Assembly: GCF_030766935.1 (NCBI RefSeq)
Contig: NZ_JASERL010000002.1
Span: 372,001-436,000 of the forward strand
Source of the DNA: Streptomyces sp. KL109B
GTDB taxonomy: Bacteria; Actinomycetota; Actinomycetes; Streptomycetales; Streptomycetaceae
Length of the DNA: 64,000 nt
Direction of reading: 5' to 3'
Shown in pieces: positions 60,873-64,000 of this stretch. The first letter of the stretch is position 1. Every line of letters begins with the position of its first letter. The notes under the pieces were generated by a model. It was not told the origin of the DNA, did not search any database, and saw nothing but the letters and a program-made list of their open reading frames with translations. The position numbers were made by a program, and so were the translations under genes.

Positions 60873-60903
60873 CGCCCCGCTGACAGCGGCTCCGCGTGAC
60901 ACC

Positions 60904-60943
60904 GGGCCGGGTGGGCCTCTCCTCTCCGAGGGCCGCCCGGCCC
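60904..60943 (+). terminator. Hairpin between the GH48 and GH74 genes
   Basis: GGGCCGGGTGGGCCTC (60904-60919) pairs with GAGGGCCGCCCGGCCC (60928-60943) over 16 positions with one G-U pair and one mismatch, around an 8-nt loop. It lies 32 nt after the GH48 stop and 43 nt before GH74. It may stop or attenuate readthrough, or protect the GH48 mRNA 3' end. Confidence 0.65.
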
Positions 60944-60986
60944 GTACCCCTGTCCACACCCCACCCCCGACCCCTGGGAACGACAC

Positions 60987-63638
60987 ATGCGCTTACGAAG
61001 ACCACGTACGCGGCTGCTCGCGGCGGCCGTACTCGCCCTGGCCGCGGGCCTGTTGACGCCCGCCAACGCGCACGCCGCGCCGGCCGTGACCGCCGACACG
61101 TACACCTGGAAGAACGCCCGGATCGACGGCGGCGGGTTCGTCCCCGGCATCGTCTTCAACCGCTCGGAGAAGAACCTCGCGTACGCGCGCACCGACATCG
61201 GCGGCGCCTACCGCTGGGAGCAGGGCACCAAGTCCTGGACGCCGCTCCTCGACTCGGTCGGCTGGGACGACTGGGGGCACACGGGCGTCGCCTCGCTCGC
61301 CACGGACTCCGTCGACCCGGACAGGGTGTACGCGGCCGTCGGCACGTACACGAACGACTGGGACCCCGGAAAGGGCGCCGTCCTGCGCTCGTCGGACCGG
61401 GGCGCGACGTGGAAGAAGACCGACCTGCCCTTCAAGCTCGGCGGCAACATGCCGGGCCGCGGCATGGGCGAGCGCCTCGCCATCGATCCGCACGACAACA
61501 AGGTCCTCTACTTCGGCGCCCCCAGCGGCAAGGGCCTGTGGCGCTCGACCGACTCGGGCGCGACATGGTCCGAGGTGACCTCCTTCCCGAACGCCGGCAC
61601 CTACGTGCCCGACCCGTCCGACACCTCCGGCTACTCCTCCGACAAGGCGGGCGTGGTGTGGGTGACGTTCGACGAGTCGACGGCCACCGGCACCGACCGT
61701 ACGAAGAGCATCTACGTCGGGGTGGCCGACAAGGAGAACTCCATCTACCGCTCGACGGACGCGGGCGCGACATGGGAGCGGGTCGCGGGCGGCCAGCCCA
61801 CCGGCTTCGTCCCGCACAAGGGTGTCCTGGACGCGGAGAACGGCTATCTGTACGTGGCGTACAGCGACACCGGCGGCCCGTACGACGGCGGCAAGGGCCA
61901 GGTATGGCGGTACGCGACGAAGACGGGCGAGTGGAAGAACATCAGCCCGGCGACCGACGCGGACACCTACTTCGGCTACAGCGGACTCACCCTCGACCGC
62001 CAGCACCCCGGCACGGTCATGGTGTCCGGCTACAGCTCCTGGTGGCCCGACACACTGATCTTCCGCTCGAAGGACAGCGGCGGCACGTGGACGAAGGCGT
62101 GGGACTACTCCTCGTACCCGAACCGCGAGAACCGCTACACCATGGATGTCTCGTCGTCGCCCTGGCTGACCTGGGGCGGAAACCCGACACCTCCCGAGCA
62201 GGCGCCAAAGCTGGGCTGGATGACGGAGGCGCTGGAGATCGACCCGTTCGACTCGAACCGGATGATGTACGGGACGGGCGCGACGATCTACGGAACGGAG
62301 GACCTGGGCAAGTGGGACACGGGCGAGAAGTTCACGATCACCCCCATGGTGAAGGGACTTGAGGAGACGGCCGTCAACGACCTCGCCTCCCCTCCGACCG
62401 GCGCCCCGCTGCTGAGCGCGCTCGGCGATGTCGGCGGCTTCCGCCACACGGACCTCACCAAGGTCCCGTCGATGATGTTCACCTCCCCCAACTTCACGAC
62501 CTCCACCAGCCTCGACTTCGCCGAGTCCAAGCCGGACGTGGTGGTTCGCTCCGGCAACATCGACTCGGGCGCCCACGTCGCCCTCTCCAACGACAACGGC
62601 GCCAACTGGCATGCGGCGGGCGCCGATCCGTCCGGTGTCACGGGCGGTGGCACGGTGGCGGTGTCGGCGGACGGCGGCCGGGTGGTGTGGAGCCCGGAGG
62701 GCGGCGCGGACGTGCAGACCGGGACGGGCGGGGCCTGGACGGCGTCGAAGGGTGTCCCGGCGGGCGCGGTCGTGGAGTCCGACCGCAAGGACCCGTCGGT
62801 GTTCTACGCCTTCAAGTCCGGGACTTTCTACGTCAGTTCGGACGGCGGCGCCACCTTCACGGCGAAGGCGTCCACCGGCCTCCCGACGGACGGCCCCGTC
62901 CGCTTCAAGGCGGTGCCCGGCGCCAAGGGTGACATCTGGCTCGCGGGTGGCTCGACGCAGGGCGCGTACGGCCTGTGGCACTCGAAGGACGGCGGCGCCA
63001 CGTTCACGAAGGTGCCGGGGGTGGACCAGGCGGACACCATCGGCTTCGGCAAGGCGGCGCCCGACGCCACGTACCAGACCCTCTTCACGAGCGCGAAGAT
63101 CGGCGGTGTGCGAGGCATCTTCCGCTCGACGGACGCGGGTGTGTCGTGGACCCGCGTCAACGACGATGCCCACCAGTGGGGTTGGACGGGCGCGGCGATC
63201 ACGGGTGACCCGAGGGTGTACGGGCGGGTGTACGTGTCGACGAACGGGCGTGGTGTCATCTACGGCGACACGGCGGGCGGCGGCACGGACCCGGGACCGG
63301 ACCCTGAGCCGGTGGGTGGCTGCGCCGTCACGTACAAAGTCACCAACGAGTGGCCGGACGGCTTCCAGGCGGACGTGACACTGAAGAACACGGGTACGTC
63401 GGCGTGGACCGGCTGGTCGCTGGGCTGGTCCTTCGGGGACGGCCAGAAGGTGTCCCAGGCGTGGAACGCGCAGGTGTCCCAGTCGGGCACGTCGGTGACG
63501 GCGAAGAACGTCGACTGGAACGGGAAGGTGGCATCCGGCGGTTCGGTGTCGTTCGGCTTCACGGGTTCGCGGGAGGGAACCACGAATGCGAAACCGACGG
63601 CGTTCAAGCTGGGTGACCAGAGCTGCGCGTTGAACTGA
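60987..63638 (+). CDS. Secreted GH74 xyloglucanase with C-terminal CBM2
   Basis: An 883-residue exported endo-xyloglucanase. Signal peptide about 1-30; tandem seven-bladed propellers about 35-760; a Gly/Pro/Asp linker; and CBM2 about 772-883 (from CAVTYKV to the C-terminus). Catalytic aspartates are likely D70 in YARTDIGGAYRW and D481 in LGDVGGFRHTD. BNR-type SSDRGATW, STDSGATW and SKDGGATF repeats mark the propeller blades. The ATG at 60987 has GGGAA upstream. It completes a set that attacks cellulose (GH5, GH6, GH48) and xyloglucan. Confidence 0.92.
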   Translation: MRLRRPRTRLLAAAVLALAAGLLTPANAHAAPAVTADTYTWKNARIDGGGFVPGIVFNRSEKNLAYARTDIGGAYRWEQGTKSWTPLLDSVGWDDWGHTGVASLATDSVDPDRVYAAVGTYTNDWDPGKGAVLRSSDRGATWKKTDLPFKLGGNMPGRGMGERLAIDPHDNKVLYFGAPSGKGLWRSTDSGATWSEVTSFPNAGTYVPDPSDTSGYSSDKAGVVWVTFDESTATGTDRTKSIYVGVADKENSIYRSTDAGATWERVAGGQPTGFVPHKGVLDAENGYLYVAYSDTGGPYDGGKGQVWRYATKTGEWKNISPATDADTYFGYSGLTLDRQHPGTVMVSGYSSWWPDTLIFRSKDSGGTWTKAWDYSSYPNRENRYTMDVSSSPWLTWGGNPTPPEQAPKLGWMTEALEIDPFDSNRMMYGTGATIYGTEDLGKWDTGEKFTITPMVKGLEETAVNDLASPPTGAPLLSALGDVGGFRHTDLTKVPSMMFTSPNFTTSTSLDFAESKPDVVVRSGNIDSGAHVALSNDNGANWHAAGADPSGVTGGGTVAVSADGGRVVWSPEGGADVQTGTGGAWTASKGVPAGAVVESDRKDPSVFYAFKSGTFYVSSDGGATFTAKASTGLPTDGPVRFKAVPGAKGDIWLAGGSTQGAYGLWHSKDGGATFTKVPGVDQADTIGFGKAAPDATYQTLFTSAKIGGVRGIFRSTDAGVSWTRVNDDAHQWGWTGAAITGDPRVYGRVYVSTNGRGVIYGDTAGGGTDPGPDPEPVGGCAVTYKVTNEWPDGFQADVTLKNTGTSAWTGWSLGWSFGDGQKVSQAWNAQVSQSGTSVTAKNVDWNGKVASGGSVSFGFTGSREGTTNAKPTAFKLGDQSCALN

Positions 63639-63651
63639 CCGCTCTCGGTCA
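63636..63651. terminator. Small hairpin between GH74 and the convergent hypothetical gene
   Basis: TGACCG-CTCT-CGGTCA, a 6-bp stem, includes the GH74 stop codon and touches the stop codon of the convergent gene. It is short, so its value as a terminator is doubtful. Confidence 0.35.
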
Positions 63652-63966
63652 GGACGGGCGCTGAGCGGACTTGTAGGCGGCGATGAGTTCCGCCAGTTCC
63701 TCGCGCAACGCCGCCAGGATCCCGGGCTGTTCGGGGCCCGCCGGGTCGAGCAGGTGGATGTCGGTGCCGGGGTGCCGACGGAAGCCGGCGTGCTCCCACA
63801 TCGCCGCGATCCTGGCGGTCGCGTCCTCCCACTGCTCGGGGCCGACCCGGGCGTTCCCCTCGGGCCGCTCCGTCATCGCGGGCCTGTCCGAGGCGGTGGC
63901 CCACTTGTGCCGCCGCTGCCGCTCCGCCACCGAGACCGTCCACTCGAATTGGCGCCTACCGGCCAC
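63649..63966 (-). CDS. Hypothetical protein (5' end uncertain, may extend past the window)
   Basis: I do not recognise this protein. Up to 105 residues, helical and charged, with no signal peptide or membrane helix. The C-terminal half (EQWEDATARIAAMWEHAGF, then ILAALREELAELIAAYK) could form two helices of a coiled-coil type. Candidate starts are a GTG at 63966 and an ATG at 63876, neither with a good ribosome site. Third codon positions stay G/C-rich across the longer version, favouring it. The frame remains open to the window edge, so it may be the end of a larger gene. Convergent with GH74. Confidence 0.5.
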   Translation of the reverse strand: MAGRRQFEWTVSVAERQRRHKWATASDRPAMTERPEGNARVGPEQWEDATARIAAMWEHAGFRRHPGTDIHLLDPAGPEQPGILAALREELAELIAAYKSAQRPS

Positions 63967-63988
63967 GGCGCGAACGCCCCGTGGCCGG
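63959..63988. repeat. 10-bp perfect inverted repeat near the window end
   Basis: CCGGCCACGG (63959-63968) and CCGTGGCCGG (63979-63988) flank a 10-nt loop. It overlaps the possible GTG start of the last gene. If it is a terminator of an upstream leftward gene, that would argue for the shorter ATG start at 63876. Confidence 0.55.
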
Positions 63989-64000
63989 CGGCCCGTCCCG

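Overview
The window looks like a chromosomal segment of a Streptomyces-type actinomycete. GC is very high, third codon positions are almost all G or C, GTG starts and 4-bp ATGA/GTGA overlaps are frequent, and secreted CBM2 cellulases sit beside a perfect CebR operator. I see no tRNA, rRNA, CRISPR array, insertion sequence or prophage gene. All calls rest on reading the sequence and on family knowledge; no database search was run.

Layout. (1) 21-6298 (+): oxalate/formate block with a formyl-CoA transferase, a fused ADP-forming acyl-CoA synthetase and two tandem OFA-type transporters, closed by a perfect terminator at 6341-6374. (2) 15398-6387 (-): eight tightly coupled genes forming an ebo-type cluster (EboA, EboB, EboC, EboE and EboF-like proteins plus two more sugar-isomerase TIM barrels). 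It is headed by a myo-inositol-phosphate-synthase-like cyclase where other ebo clusters carry the EboD cyclase. (3) 26886-15571 (-): sugar uptake and probable 3-keto-glycoside catabolism. It comprises a ROK regulator, a sugar ABC transporter, a Gfo/Idh/MocA oxidoreductase, a TIM-barrel isomerase, a secreted sorbosone-dehydrogenase-like protein with PKD and CBM6 domains, and a secreted ThuA/DUF1080 protein. Hairpins divide it into transcription units and separate it from the ebo operon.

(4) 27116-34227: LtrA membrane protein, GntR regulator, ketoacyl synthase III, an OFA transporter with an overlapping 49-residue membrane partner, FdhD, and a divergent MarR/dehydrogenase pair with two well-placed operators. 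(5) 34333-43587: sialidase, LysR/decarboxylase/permease, a membrane-anchored propeller-like protein, and an SBF-like transporter with a divergent LysR. (6) 43893-53351 (+): long-chain acyl-CoA ligase, DUF2207 protein, a branched-chain amino-acid-type ABC system in which LivH, LivM and LivF are fused in one polypeptide, and an aldo/keto reductase. (7) 53413-63638: His-rich methyltransferase, then a cellulose/xyloglucan locus: GH5 and GH6 leftward, GH48 and GH74 rightward, under CebR-type control.

The dominant theme is carbohydrate acquisition: secreted cellulases, xyloglucanase, sialidase and modified-sugar enzymes with matching uptake. Oxalate/formate metabolism (frc, OFA transporters, fdhD) is a second thread. 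The least explained parts are the ebo operon and its 3-keto-sugar neighbour, the repeat elements built into several coding regions, and several perfect inverted repeats in promoter regions.
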